The notes under the pieces: model-generated
What the model was told of the DNA's origin: nothing
Databases searched by the model: none
The model's input: only the letters and a program-made list of their open reading frames with translations
NCBI RefSeq assembly: GCF_036347055.1
Contig: NZ_CP108882.1
Coordinates: 6,684,001 to 6,748,000 of the forward strand
Source: Streptomyces sp. NBC_00820
GTDB taxonomy: Bacteria; Actinomycetota; Actinomycetes; Streptomycetales; Streptomycetaceae
Length of the DNA: 64,000 bases
Direction of reading: 5' to 3'
Program-made: the position numbers and the translations under genes
In this document: positions 41,021 through 49,067 of the stretch, one piece after another
Layout: each line of letters opens with the position of its first letter
Position numbering within the stretch: the first letter of the stretch is position 1

Positions 41021-41073
41021 GCGTAGCGTAACCATGAGTGACGCACCGACACGTGCCGTTTGTACGCGACGGG
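41021..41073. promoter_or_regulatory. Shared regulatory element, copy C
   Basis: GCGTAGCGTAACC, then GTGACGC, 15 bases, TTGTACGCGACGGGG. It lies in the divergent region between the ATP-binding remnant and the XRE-DUF5753 gene. At this copy the regulator gene is present, which points to that regulator family as the binder. Confidence 0.75.
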
Positions 41074-41151
41074 GCGGGGTCTGTACGCGGCGCGGCGTGA
41101 CGGGGTTCCGGGCCGGGCCCGCCGTGTGCAACGGGAGAGGCGGTCCAGCCG

Positions 41152-42036
41152 ATGACGTCTACACAGCCGGCTGAACGGGACCTGGATGAAGGCGATCTGG
41201 GCGAACGGGAAGATGCCGGACCGAGGCCGGAGGACGGCCCGGGGTCGGGCGTGGTGGCGGCCTTCGGACGCCAGTTGAAGCTGCTACGGGTCCGGGCGGG
41301 CCTGGAACGGGCGGAGTTCGGCCGACTCACCGGCTACGCCGCCCAGTCGATCGCCTCCTTCGAGCAGGGCCGCCGCATCCCCGCACCGAGGTTCATCGAC
41401 CGGGCGGACGAGGTGTTGGACGCCGGGGGAGTACTCAAGGCGCTGAAGGAGGAGGTGGCTCGCGCGCAGTATCCGGCGTTCTTTCGGGATATGGCGCGGT
41501 TGGAGACCGAAGCGGTGGCTCTGCACGTGTACGCGGCGCTGGCTGTACCTGGGTTGTTGCAGACCGAGGAGTACGCACGGGCCGTGTTCGGTATGCGTCG
41601 CCCGCTTCTTGACGAGGAGACAGTCGAGCAGAGGGTCTCAGCCCGCTTGGCCAGGCAGGAGATCTTCTCGCGCAGGCCGATGCCGACTCTGAGCTTCGTC
41701 GTCGAGGAATCGGTGTTGAGGCGCCCTATTGGCGGACGGTCGGTTCTGCGCGGGCAGCTTGAGCAGATCATGCTGCACGGCCAGCGCAGGAATGTGGAGC
41801 TTCAGGTCATGCCCAACGAGCGTACGGACCACTGCGGCTTGGGCGGTCCATTCACCTTGATCGAGAACGGTGAAGGGCGGAGGACGGCCTACGTTGAGGT
41901 TCAGCGAGACAGCACTCTTCACACCGACAGGTCGGCGGTCAGAGAGATCGAAGAGCAGTACGGGATCCTTCGGGCCCAGGCTCTCACCCCGCGAGAGGCG
42001 CTGAAATTCATTGAGAAGCTGCTGGGAGAGCTATGA
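41152..42036 (+). CDS. XRE-family regulator with DUF5753 domain (WhiJ-like)
   Basis: The 294-residue protein has an acidic N-terminal lead, then a helix-turn-helix (about 34-90, FGRQLKLLRVRAGLERAEFG, then GYAAQSIASFEQGRRIP). The DUF5753 domain carries AALAVPGLLQTEEYARAV, FVVEESVLRRPIGG and QVMPNERTDHCGLGGPFTL. Such regulators act with a DUF397 protein encoded just downstream, which is the case here. They influence development and antibiotic production. ATG 41152 is used. The next gene overlaps by four bases. Divergent sequences include promoter element copy C. Confidence 0.93.
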   Translation: MTSTQPAERDLDEGDLGEREDAGPRPEDGPGSGVVAAFGRQLKLLRVRAGLERAEFGRLTGYAAQSIASFEQGRRIPAPRFIDRADEVLDAGGVLKALKEEVARAQYPAFFRDMARLETEAVALHVYAALAVPGLLQTEEYARAVFGMRRPLLDEETVEQRVSARLARQEIFSRRPMPTLSFVVEESVLRRPIGGRSVLRGQLEQIMLHGQRRNVELQVMPNERTDHCGLGGPFTLIENGEGRRTAYVEVQRDSTLHTDRSAVREIEEQYGILRAQALTPREALKFIEKLLGEL

Positions 42037-42242
42037 ACATCGCCGAGACCCCGGTCACCGCTCAGCCTGTGTGGTTCAAGAGCAGCTACAGCAGTGGCGA
42101 GGGCGGGGAGTGTGTCGAGGTCGCCGACACCGCTCAAGCCGTGCACATCCGGGACTCGAAGGTCGTCGGCGGCCCGGTCCTGACGGTCACCCCCCAGGCG
42201 TGGACCAGATTTGTCGGGCTGACCTCCGACCAGACCATCTGA
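42033..42242 (+). CDS. DUF397 protein (partner of the XRE-DUF5753 regulator)
   Basis: A 69-residue protein with the DUF397 pattern WFKSSYSSGEGGECVEVAD, VHIRDSKV and the closing TPQAWTRFVG. These small proteins are the usual partners of XRE-DUF5753 regulators and may antagonise them. ATG 42033 overlaps the stop of the regulator (ATGA), so they are translationally coupled. A hairpin terminator follows. Confidence 0.95.
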   Translation: MNIAETPVTAQPVWFKSSYSSGEGGECVEVADTAQAVHIRDSKVVGGPVLTVTPQAWTRFVGLTSDQTI

Positions 42243-42264
42243 GCCGTACATTCGTGACCCCCGT

Positions 42265-42292
42265 GGGGCCAGCCGCACAGGCGGCTGGCCCC
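42265..42292 (+). terminator. Terminator hairpin after the DUF397 gene
   Basis: GGGGCCAGCCG pairs perfectly with CGGCTGGCCCC around a six-base loop, 22 bases after the stop. Confidence 0.9.
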
Positions 42293-42413
42293 CGCGTCTG
42301 AACGGCTGCTCAGGTTGAACTCATGAAGTCGTCGGAGTGAGGGGCGGCCCCCGGTACGAGATCTGTCCCAGCCGCGATCAACAGGTGACCTCGCCCACGC
42401 TTCGACGTCGTTG

Positions 42414-43082
42414 CTATTTCACATCTTTGGCCAGGACGGCGACGGCAACCTTGCCCACCACCGTCGTCAGGATGTAGTTGGTCGAACTGCTGAAGGCGAC
42501 ACCTATGCCGGCTGGAATCGCCTTGGCCATCGCCTTCTGGGTGAAGGTGATGGATACCCGCTTGAACAGCTGCTTGATCGTGACCAAGGCGGGCCCTCTC
42601 AGGTACTGGTAGACCAACTTCTCGGCGATCTTCTGTACCGCGGCTTTGCCGCCCTTTGTTGCCATTTGTTCTGCGGAACCCGCCAACGCGATCGTGAAGG
42701 CGAGGTGCTTCTTGTCCTCACTGCTCAGCTCGGATTCGTACACCTCGACCAGGCACATGCACATGTCGACCTGGAGCTTGAGAGCCACGGCAATGTCAGC
42801 GGCACCACCGCCCAAGACTGCGACCGCAGTCCCGATCCCTGGAATCACGCTCGGGGCCGCGGTGGCCGCCCCAGCGGCCGCCGAAATTTTGGAGTACCGG
42901 CCTATGATCTTGGCCGCGATCCGGCGCCTGTCCTCCAGGCTTTCGGGCTTCCGCTTGAACTTGTCCTCGAAGGTCGCACGGTAACCGCCTACGAGCTTTG
43001 TGGCCGCCTCCGGTGTGATGACGATTGTCTCGACGGCCTTCTGGAGCCGAGATCCGTCGAGCTCGCCCGCCGCGTGGTTCAT
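42414..43082 (-). CDS. EcsC-like membrane-associated protein
   Basis: The 222-residue protein resembles the EcsC family: a basic helical N-terminus with DRRRIAAKIIGRY, then the Gly/Ala-rich amphipathic block SAAAGAATAAPSVIPGIGTA, and KLQVDMCMCLVEVYE. A late hydrophobic pair of helices follows (AIPAGIGVAFSSSTNYILTT). EcsC proteins are peripheral or integral membrane proteins of unclear function; some are found with secretion or defence loci. Its codons are visibly less GC-rich than those of the neighbours, suggesting acquisition. ATG 43082 is used. The 216-base gap to hsdR (43083-43298) has lower GC and probably holds its promoter (TTGCACTACGCACAC region). Confidence 0.7.
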   Translation of the reverse strand: MNHAAGELDGSRLQKAVETIVITPEAATKLVGGYRATFEDKFKRKPESLEDRRRIAAKIIGRYSKISAAAGAATAAPSVIPGIGTAVAVLGGGAADIAVALKLQVDMCMCLVEVYESELSSEDKKHLAFTIALAGSAEQMATKGGKAAVQKIAEKLVYQYLRGPALVTIKQLFKRVSITFTQKAMAKAIPAGIGVAFSSSTNYILTTVVGKVAVAVLAKDVK

Positions 43083-43298
43083 TTGCCCCTCCCGATTCGT
43101 TGCACCTCATGAAGAGGGCAACTTGCACTACGCACACTTTTGCACGCAGAAGTCCAATAACATGTGCGGCCTATCCCCGAGCCTGACTTTCACGAGTTCG
43201 GTCTTGCTGTGGCCGCAGCTGATCGATCGCGGTTCGGCTGTGCTGATGACGTTCTCCAAAGGGCGCCCCGGCCGACGCATCAAGCCGGGGCGTACGCC

Positions 43299-46200
43299 TC
43301 AGACGTCGTCATCCAGCCCCTCCTCGCGGCGGATCATCCGCCACGCCGCCTTGCGGGCGCTGCGGTCCAGGCTGGACTTGAAGCCCTTGTCGGGGCCGAA
43401 GTACTGGCGGCCGAGGCCGGCGATGGTGTCGATGTGGTCGGCCATCTTGTCGGCGAAGACGTTGTCGAAGACGAGCCCGAAGTTGTCCTCGTCGTTGACG
43501 ACGGCAGCCGCGCGCACCTTCGGGTCGGCCTTGGCCTCCTCGAAGGGCTGGATGACGTCCTGCTCGGTGAACTCGGTGCCGAAGCGCTCGTTGAACTTCT
43601 CGATGAGTTCGGAGAGCAGCGACTTCTCCGCTTCCTTGGCGCCGCCCGAGCCGTCGCCGAAGCCCTGCATCATCGTCGGCCCGTCGGCGGAGAGGGAGAC
43701 GTCGTACTCGCCGGTCTTGTCGACGCGCAGGTGGCTGAGGTCGACTTCGCCTATGTCCACACCGCCGTCCGTGCGGCCCCGCAGCCGGGTGAGCAGATAG
43801 CGGCCGTAGAGGTGCAGGCGCTCCAACTCGGCGTCCCTGTACGGGATGATCTGCGCGAGGAAGCCGTACTTGCGGACGTAGTCGTTGAGGTCGGCACGGA
43901 AGTCCTCCGCCGTCTCCAGGTCGTCCTCGTCGTCGCTGTCGCGGAGGGCCTCGAAGCGGGTGACGGCGGGGGAGAGCAGCCGGTACAGCTCGGCGTGCAG
44001 CTTCTCCCACTTGGCCTGAGAGCCGGCGGCCTTCTCCTTGGCCGTGAAGTACGCCGCGGCGAACTCGTCCATCTCCTGGGCGGCCAGGATCGGCGCCCGC
44101 ATGACCCGGCTCTGTGCGGTGTAGAGCAGGTTGGGGTCGGAGGGGAGGGTCATCGCCTCCTCGAAGTACGGGCGGAACGACTCCTGGATGTCCTCGGCCT
44201 TGTTGACGAAGTCCAGGACGGCCAGGTCGGCCTGGGTCTTGCGCTCGGCGGTCCGGTTCAGCCGGGAGAGCGTCTGCACGGCGGAGATGCCGGTCAGCGA
44301 CTTGTTGACGTACATCGTCGTCAGGAGCGGCTGGTCGAAGCCGGTCTGGTACTTCTCGGCGACGACCAGGATCTTGTACTCCTGCTGGCCCGCACCGCCG
44401 GCGCGGACGGTCTTGTCGTCGGCGCGGGTGTACGCGAACGCCTTGGGCAGCGCGCTCTCCGGCAGGCCGCCGTTCTCCTTGGACTCGGTGGTCTCCTCGC
44501 CGTCGACGGTGAGCGAGCCCGAGAAGGCGACGAGGACGCCGAGGTCGGGGTATTTGGTGTCGTAGTCCCGGTCCTTGAGGTAGCTCTTGATCGCGCGCGC
44601 CATGTCGACGGCCGACTGTCGGGAGGCGGTCACGACCATGGCCTTCGCGCGCCCGCCGAGCCGGCCGCGGGTGTGCGAGACGAAGTGCTCGACGACGACC
44701 TGGGCGTGCTGGGCGACCGTGGACTCGTGCGTCAACGCGTACCGGGCGAGCAGGCTGTTGGCCTTGGAGGGGTCGACCTCCTTCTCGTCCGGGTTCTGGT
44801 TCACCAGCTTCCAGTACGTGTTGTACGTGACGTAGGTGCGCAGCGGGTCGAGGATGAAGCCTTCCTCGATGGCCTGCCGCATGGAGTACGTGTGGAAGGG
44901 GCGGTGCACGGCCTCGCCGTTCACCGTCTGCGGGGTGCCGAAGAGTTCGAGGGTCTTGGCCTTCGGGGTGGCGGTGAAGGCGAAGTAGGAGAGGTTCGCG
45001 GCCTTGGAGCGTTCCTCGGCCTTCTTCTCCAGCTTCTCGTCGAGCGTGAGGGTGGTCGCGCCCGCGTCGTCCGAGTCCGAGTCCAGGCCGAGGTCACGCA
45101 GCGCGGCCCGTACGGCGGTGGCGGCATCGCCGGACTGCGAGGAGTGCGCCTCGTCCACGATGATCGCGAAGGTCGAGCCCTGGATCTCGGTGGGGTTGCG
45201 CTGGAGGTAGTCGAGGAGCGCGGGGAAGGAGTGCAGCGTGACGGTGACGATCTTCCCGGTGTCGCGGGAGAGGGCGCGGGCGAGCTGCTCGCCCTTCGCG
45301 CCGTTCTTCTCGTCGATCTTCACGACCAGGCCGGCCGTCTGCTCGAAACTGCCGATGGTCTCCCGGAGTTGGGCGTCCAGGTTGCGGCGGTCGGTGATGA
45401 CGATGACCTTGTCGAAGACCGGCACGCCCGTCTTGAGGCCCTGCGCGAGGGCCTCGGGGGCGAGCTCGCGGGGGTCGGTGGGGGTGTGCAGGTCGCTCAG
45501 GCGATGGGCGAGCCAGCCGATCGTGTTCGACTTGCCGGAGCCGGCCGAGGCCATCACGAGGTAGTTGTGGCCCGCGCCGTGCGTGGCCGCGTGCGCGGTG
45601 AGCTTCTTGACCACGTCCCACTGGTGGAAGCGGGGGAAGATCAGCTTCTTGGTCGTGCCGCCGCCGGGCGTCTTCGACTTGTGCAGGTGTACAAACCGCT
45701 GGAGCAGGTCCAGCCAGTTGTCCGGCTGCCACACCTGCTCCCAGAGGTAGGAGCTGGAGTACGTCCCGAAGGCGGTGGGAGCCGGGTTGCCGGCGCCGCC
45801 GGGCTGACCGGGGCCGCTGGAACCGGTGTTGAAGGGGAGGAAGCGGGTCTTCGGCCCCTTGAGCTGGGTCGCGACGAACACCAGGTCCGGGTCCACGGCG
45901 AAGTTCGCGACGGCTCGGCGCGTGAAGAGCAGCTCGGTGGGGTCGCGGTCGGAGCGGTACTGTTCCTTGGCCTGCTCCACGCCCTGGCCGGTGAGGGGGT
46001 TCTTCAACTCGGCCGTGGCTACGGGGATTCCGTTGAGGAACAGGGTGAGGTCGAGCCGGTTGCCCCAGTCGGCCTGCTTCGTGGCGTACGCCAACTCGCG
46101 GACGACAGTGAGGCGGTTGGCGCGGTAGCCGTCGAGGACGGAGTCGTGTGCGACGAGGTTCGGCTTGAAGTACGCCACGCGGAGACGGACACCGCGGTCC

Positions 46201-46481
46201 TTGACGCCGTTGCGGAGCACGTCGAGGAGGCCGTCGGTGGCGATGGCCTGGTCGAGCCGGCGGGCGAACCCGCGCTGGGCCTCCGCCTGGTCGCTGCCGT
46301 AGAGGGTGACCAGCTCGTACCACTCGTCGGGCTGGGTGGCGCCGATGAAGGTGAACAGCTCGTTGGTGTCCAGGCCGAGGTCGGCCCGGTAGTCCTCGGG
46401 CCGGGCCTCGCGCCAGCCGCGCTCGGTCATGGCGGCGACGATGGCGTCGCCGAAGGCGGACTCGTTGTGGATGGGACTCAT
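43299..46481 (-). CDS. hsdR: Type I restriction enzyme, R subunit (HsdR)
   Basis: The 1060-residue protein has the HsdR order: an N-terminal nuclease of PD-(D/E)xK type (Asp144 in NRLDLTLFLN, Glu158-x-Lys160 in ATAELKNP), then SF2 translocase motifs. These are Walker A ASAGSGKS (311-318), DEAH (443-446) and FTATPK (502-507), followed by a motif VI region QTLSRLNRT and a helical C-terminus. The subunit translocates DNA and cleaves far from the unmethylated recognition site as part of the R2M2S complex. ATG 46481 begins two bases after the stop of the second hsdS gene, so it is the last gene of the operon. Confidence 0.96.
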   Translation of the reverse strand: MSPIHNESAFGDAIVAAMTERGWREARPEDYRADLGLDTNELFTFIGATQPDEWYELVTLYGSDQAEAQRGFARRLDQAIATDGLLDVLRNGVKDRGVRLRVAYFKPNLVAHDSVLDGYRANRLTVVRELAYATKQADWGNRLDLTLFLNGIPVATAELKNPLTGQGVEQAKEQYRSDRDPTELLFTRRAVANFAVDPDLVFVATQLKGPKTRFLPFNTGSSGPGQPGGAGNPAPTAFGTYSSSYLWEQVWQPDNWLDLLQRFVHLHKSKTPGGGTTKKLIFPRFHQWDVVKKLTAHAATHGAGHNYLVMASAGSGKSNTIGWLAHRLSDLHTPTDPRELAPEALAQGLKTGVPVFDKVIVITDRRNLDAQLRETIGSFEQTAGLVVKIDEKNGAKGEQLARALSRDTGKIVTVTLHSFPALLDYLQRNPTEIQGSTFAIIVDEAHSSQSGDAATAVRAALRDLGLDSDSDDAGATTLTLDEKLEKKAEERSKAANLSYFAFTATPKAKTLELFGTPQTVNGEAVHRPFHTYSMRQAIEEGFILDPLRTYVTYNTYWKLVNQNPDEKEVDPSKANSLLARYALTHESTVAQHAQVVVEHFVSHTRGRLGGRAKAMVVTASRQSAVDMARAIKSYLKDRDYDTKYPDLGVLVAFSGSLTVDGEETTESKENGGLPESALPKAFAYTRADDKTVRAGGAGQQEYKILVVAEKYQTGFDQPLLTTMYVNKSLTGISAVQTLSRLNRTAERKTQADLAVLDFVNKAEDIQESFRPYFEEAMTLPSDPNLLYTAQSRVMRAPILAAQEMDEFAAAYFTAKEKAAGSQAKWEKLHAELYRLLSPAVTRFEALRDSDDEDDLETAEDFRADLNDYVRKYGFLAQIIPYRDAELERLHLYGRYLLTRLRGRTDGGVDIGEVDLSHLRVDKTGEYDVSLSADGPTMMQGFGDGSGGAKEAEKSLLSELIEKFNERFGTEFTEQDVIQPFEEAKADPKVRAAAVVNDEDNFGLVFDNVFADKMADHIDTIAGLGRQYFGPDKGFKSSLDRSARKAAWRMIRREEGLDDDV

Positions 46482-46483
46482 GA

Positions 46484-47755
46484 CTACGCGGTGACTCCGT
46501 CCGTGACGTTGCGCCCGCCGGCGGTGGACACGTCGAACTGTCCGGTCACGGCGGCTGTGATGAGGGCTTGGCGGCGTTCCCGGACCAGACCCGAGGCCCG
46601 AACCGCTGCCGCCCGCAACGCGCCCACATGGTCGGCGGCGCGGTTCAGTCGGCGGGCGACTTCCTGCTGCCGGCCGAGGGAGGGCACAGCAATGAGGAAT
46701 GATTTGAGGAAGTCGTTATTGATGATGGGCAGTGTGGTGTAGGGCGCTGTACTCCGAAGTTCCCTTGCGGCCGCCCAGAGTTGCCAGGCGAGGAACTCTC
46801 CGGAGACATCACGCTCGGGCGTGAGGGCGGTGATCTGCTGGTTTCCCGATGCGTCGTGATCGAGGTAGGCGACCTTTCCGGCGGTCGCGCCGATGCCCAC
46901 GATCAGTACCGAGCCCTTGGGGAACAGCGGTACCACCCGCTCGGCGACGGCGCCGCTGGGCAGAAGCCTTGCCGGCACCCCAAGGCCGAGGAGACCTTCG
47001 AAGTCGGAGGGGCCGTACCACGGGAGGGTGTCCGGCTGTGATCCGTCGGTCCACAGCTCAGGCCCGGAACCGGAGGGAGTCGAGCCGGTCTTGATGCCCC
47101 TGATCGCCCTGCGCAGTGGGCGCACCGGCCAGTCTGCGGGCGGTTCACCGGCCGCGCGGACGTGGAGGCGTCCTGTCTCCCGCACGGCGAGGGCGTCCAG
47201 CCGTGCGAAGGCGAGTGCCAGCTGGCGCTCACGCGCGAGAGCGAGGCGGTCGACGCGGGCGATCTCCGTGTCGAGGAAGTCGGCGATGCGGCGCTGCTCG
47301 TCCGTGCCGGGAGCCCGAAGCGGGATGTTCGCGTAGCGGTCCGCGTTGAAGTTCTGGATGGTCGAGGAGACGGCCTCGGAGTGCACGACTCCCTGGAACG
47401 GGGCCGACTGGGTGGCGTACTTGAGGAAGCGCGGCTCGGTGTCGCCGCTGGGGCGGAACCGGATCAGGAACCCGGCGAAGGAGTGCCCGTCCGCCGCGGC
47501 GGGGACGAGGAGAGAACGTCCCAGGGTGCCGCTGCGTGACAGCAGGATGTCGCCCTGGCGCAGTTGGTGGCGGGGTTCCAGGACGGTGTCCACGAAGACG
47601 CCGTCGTGTGCGTTCCTGAGTTCGCCGTTCGCCGTGATGTCCGAGGTGCGGATGAGTCGCGTGCCGGAGGAGCGGTACTGATCGGCGGGCACGTTGAGTC
47701 CGTACTGGCCGGAGTCGGTGCACAGGTGCTTGAGGCGGGTCTCGTCCCAGCTCAT
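46484..47755 (-). CDS. hsdS: Type I restriction-modification specificity subunit (HsdS), second copy
   Basis: The 423-residue subunit has two target recognition domains separated by conserved helices. Residues 1-168 (TRD1 and the first conserved region, ending RIADFLDTEIARVD) are about 92 percent identical to the neighbouring hsdS product. The second recognition domain (about 200-370) differs completely. The last 30 residues (RRQALITAAVTGQFDV and following) are again the same. It therefore should recognise the same first half-site but a different second half-site. Just upstream of its ATG the sequence reads SREVTE-stop, a copy of the hsdM end, showing that the gene arose by duplication. Confidence 0.95.
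   Translation of the reverse strand: MSWDETRLKHLCTDSGQYGLNVPADQYRSSGTRLIRTSDITANGELRNAHDGVFVDTVLEPRHQLRQGDILLSRSGTLGRSLLVPAAADGHSFAGFLIRFRPSGDTEPRFLKYATQSAPFQGVVHSEAVSSTIQNFNADRYANIPLRAPGTDEQRRIADFLDTEIARVDRLALARERQLALAFARLDALAVRETGRLHVRAAGEPPADWPVRPLRRAIRGIKTGSTPSGSGPELWTDGSQPDTLPWYGPSDFEGLLGLGVPARLLPSGAVAERVVPLFPKGSVLIVGIGATAGKVAYLDHDASGNQQITALTPERDVSGEFLAWQLWAAARELRSTAPYTTLPIINNDFLKSFLIAVPSLGRQQEVARRLNRAADHVGALRAAAVRASGLVRERRQALITAAVTGQFDVSTAGGRNVTDGVTA
46493..46582. repeat. hsdS 3' direct repeat, distal copy (pairs with 47809-47898)
   Basis: About 90 bases covering the last codons of each hsdS gene are nearly identical (GGTGACTCCGTCCGTGACGT and onwards, two to four mismatches). Confidence 0.9.
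47250..47755. repeat. hsdS 5' direct repeat, distal copy (pairs with 48560-49067)
   Basis: About 500 bases encoding TRD1 and the first conserved region are closely alike in both hsdS genes and point in the same direction. Recombination between them would delete or multiply one specificity gene, or swap second recognition domains. Confidence 0.88.
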
Positions 47756-47801
47756 TCGGTGACCTCCCGCGACTGTCCATGGAGTTCGTGGTGGACAGGG
47801 G

Positions 47802-49067
47802 TCATGGCGACGCGGTGACTCCGTCCGTGACGTTGCGCCCGCCGGCGGTGGAGACGTCGAACTGGCCGGTCACGGCGGCTGTGATGAGGGCTTGGCGGCG
47901 TTCCGCGAGAAGGCTGCTGGACTGGTGGATCGCCTGCTGGGCGGAGATGATGTCGCGGCGCACCCTGGTGAGAGCATCCGAGATCTCGTCCTGGACGTCG
48001 CTCGGGACGGCCGGAATCTCGATGGCCTTGATGTCCTCGGCCCTGAGTTTGATGGTCTGGCCCGACTGCCCTCGGAAGAGAAGCGCCATGCGCCCACGGA
48101 CAGGCCGGCTGCCCAGCAGCAGGGCGACGAATTCCGGCGACCAGCCCGAGGCAAGCCTCACGCGGTACAGCAGATCGCTGAGCAGGAGTCGCCGGCCCTC
48201 CGTCCTGGCGACCGCGGCCACTCCGACGTGTGCCGGAGAGCCGCTTCCACGCGTCATCAGAATGTCGCCGTCGGTGATCTCGTGGCGAAGATCGGGCTCA
48301 AGACTGTTGGGCAGCCGCTTGTGCTCCAAGGGCTTGAAGCGGCCGGAACTGACGGCACTGGTCTTGAGGATCGCCCACTCCTGAGGCGCGGCCTCGGAAT
48401 CCTCGCACTGCGGACTCCAGCCCTGTTCCACGGATGTGACCAGGCGGCGCAGCGCGACGAGCCCGTACGTGGCGATGAGACCGTCGACCCTGGAGGCCAA
48501 CCGGGCCTCCCACAGCTGCTCCAGCCCGCGCACCTGGGAATTCCGTGCGGTGATCAGGGCATCGACACGGGCGATCTCGACGTCCAGGAAGTCGGCGATG
48601 CGGCGCTGCTCGTCCACGTCGGGAGCCCGCAGCGGGATGTTCGCGTAGCGGTCCGCGTTGAAGTTCTGGATCGTCGAGGAAACGGCTTCGGAGTGCACGA
48701 CTCCCTGGAACGGGGCCGACTGGGTGGCGTACTTGAGGAACCGGGGCTCAGCGTCACTGTTCGGACGGAACCGGATCAGGAACCCGGCGAACGAGTGGCC
48801 GTCCGCTCCCGCCGGGACAAGAAGGGAACGCCCCAACGTGCCGCTTCGCGACAGCAGGATGTCCCCCTGGCGCAGTTGATGGCGGGGTTCCAGCACGGCG
48901 TCGACGAAAACGCCTTCGCGCGCACTCTTGAGTTCGCCGTTCACCGCGATGTCCGAGGTGCGAATGAGCCTCGTGCCCGAGGACCGGTACTGATCCGCCG
49001 GCACATTGAGGCCGTACTGGCCCGAGTCGGTGCACAGGTGCTTGAGGCGCGTCTCCGCCCAGCTCAT
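47802..49067 (-). CDS. hsdS: Type I restriction-modification specificity subunit (HsdS), first copy
   Basis: The 421-residue subunit carries TRD1 (start MSWAETRLKHLCTDSGQYGL; QLRQGDILLSRSGTLGRSLL), the first conserved region DEQRRIADFLDVEIARVD, TRD2 (about 205-370, starting near LVALRRLVTSVEQGWSP) and the C-terminal conserved region VQDEISDALTRVRRDI. It gives sequence specificity to the HsdM/HsdR complex. Its ATG overlaps the TGA of hsdM by four bases. The second hsdS gene follows after a 46-base gap. Confidence 0.95.
   Translation of the reverse strand: MSWAETRLKHLCTDSGQYGLNVPADQYRSSGTRLIRTSDIAVNGELKSAREGVFVDAVLEPRHQLRQGDILLSRSGTLGRSLLVPAGADGHSFAGFLIRFRPNSDAEPRFLKYATQSAPFQGVVHSEAVSSTIQNFNADRYANIPLRAPDVDEQRRIADFLDVEIARVDALITARNSQVRGLEQLWEARLASRVDGLIATYGLVALRRLVTSVEQGWSPQCEDSEAAPQEWAILKTSAVSSGRFKPLEHKRLPNSLEPDLRHEITDGDILMTRGSGSPAHVGVAAVARTEGRRLLLSDLLYRVRLASGWSPEFVALLLGSRPVRGRMALLFRGQSGQTIKLRAEDIKAIEIPAVPSDVQDEISDALTRVRRDIISAQQAIHQSSSLLAERRQALITAAVTGQFDVSTAGGRNVTDGVTASP

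Noticed and set aside
43164..46742. A 1192-codon plus-strand frame opposite hsdR
   Set aside because: Gly/Val/Asp-rich antisense shadow; hsdR on the minus strand is unmistakable.
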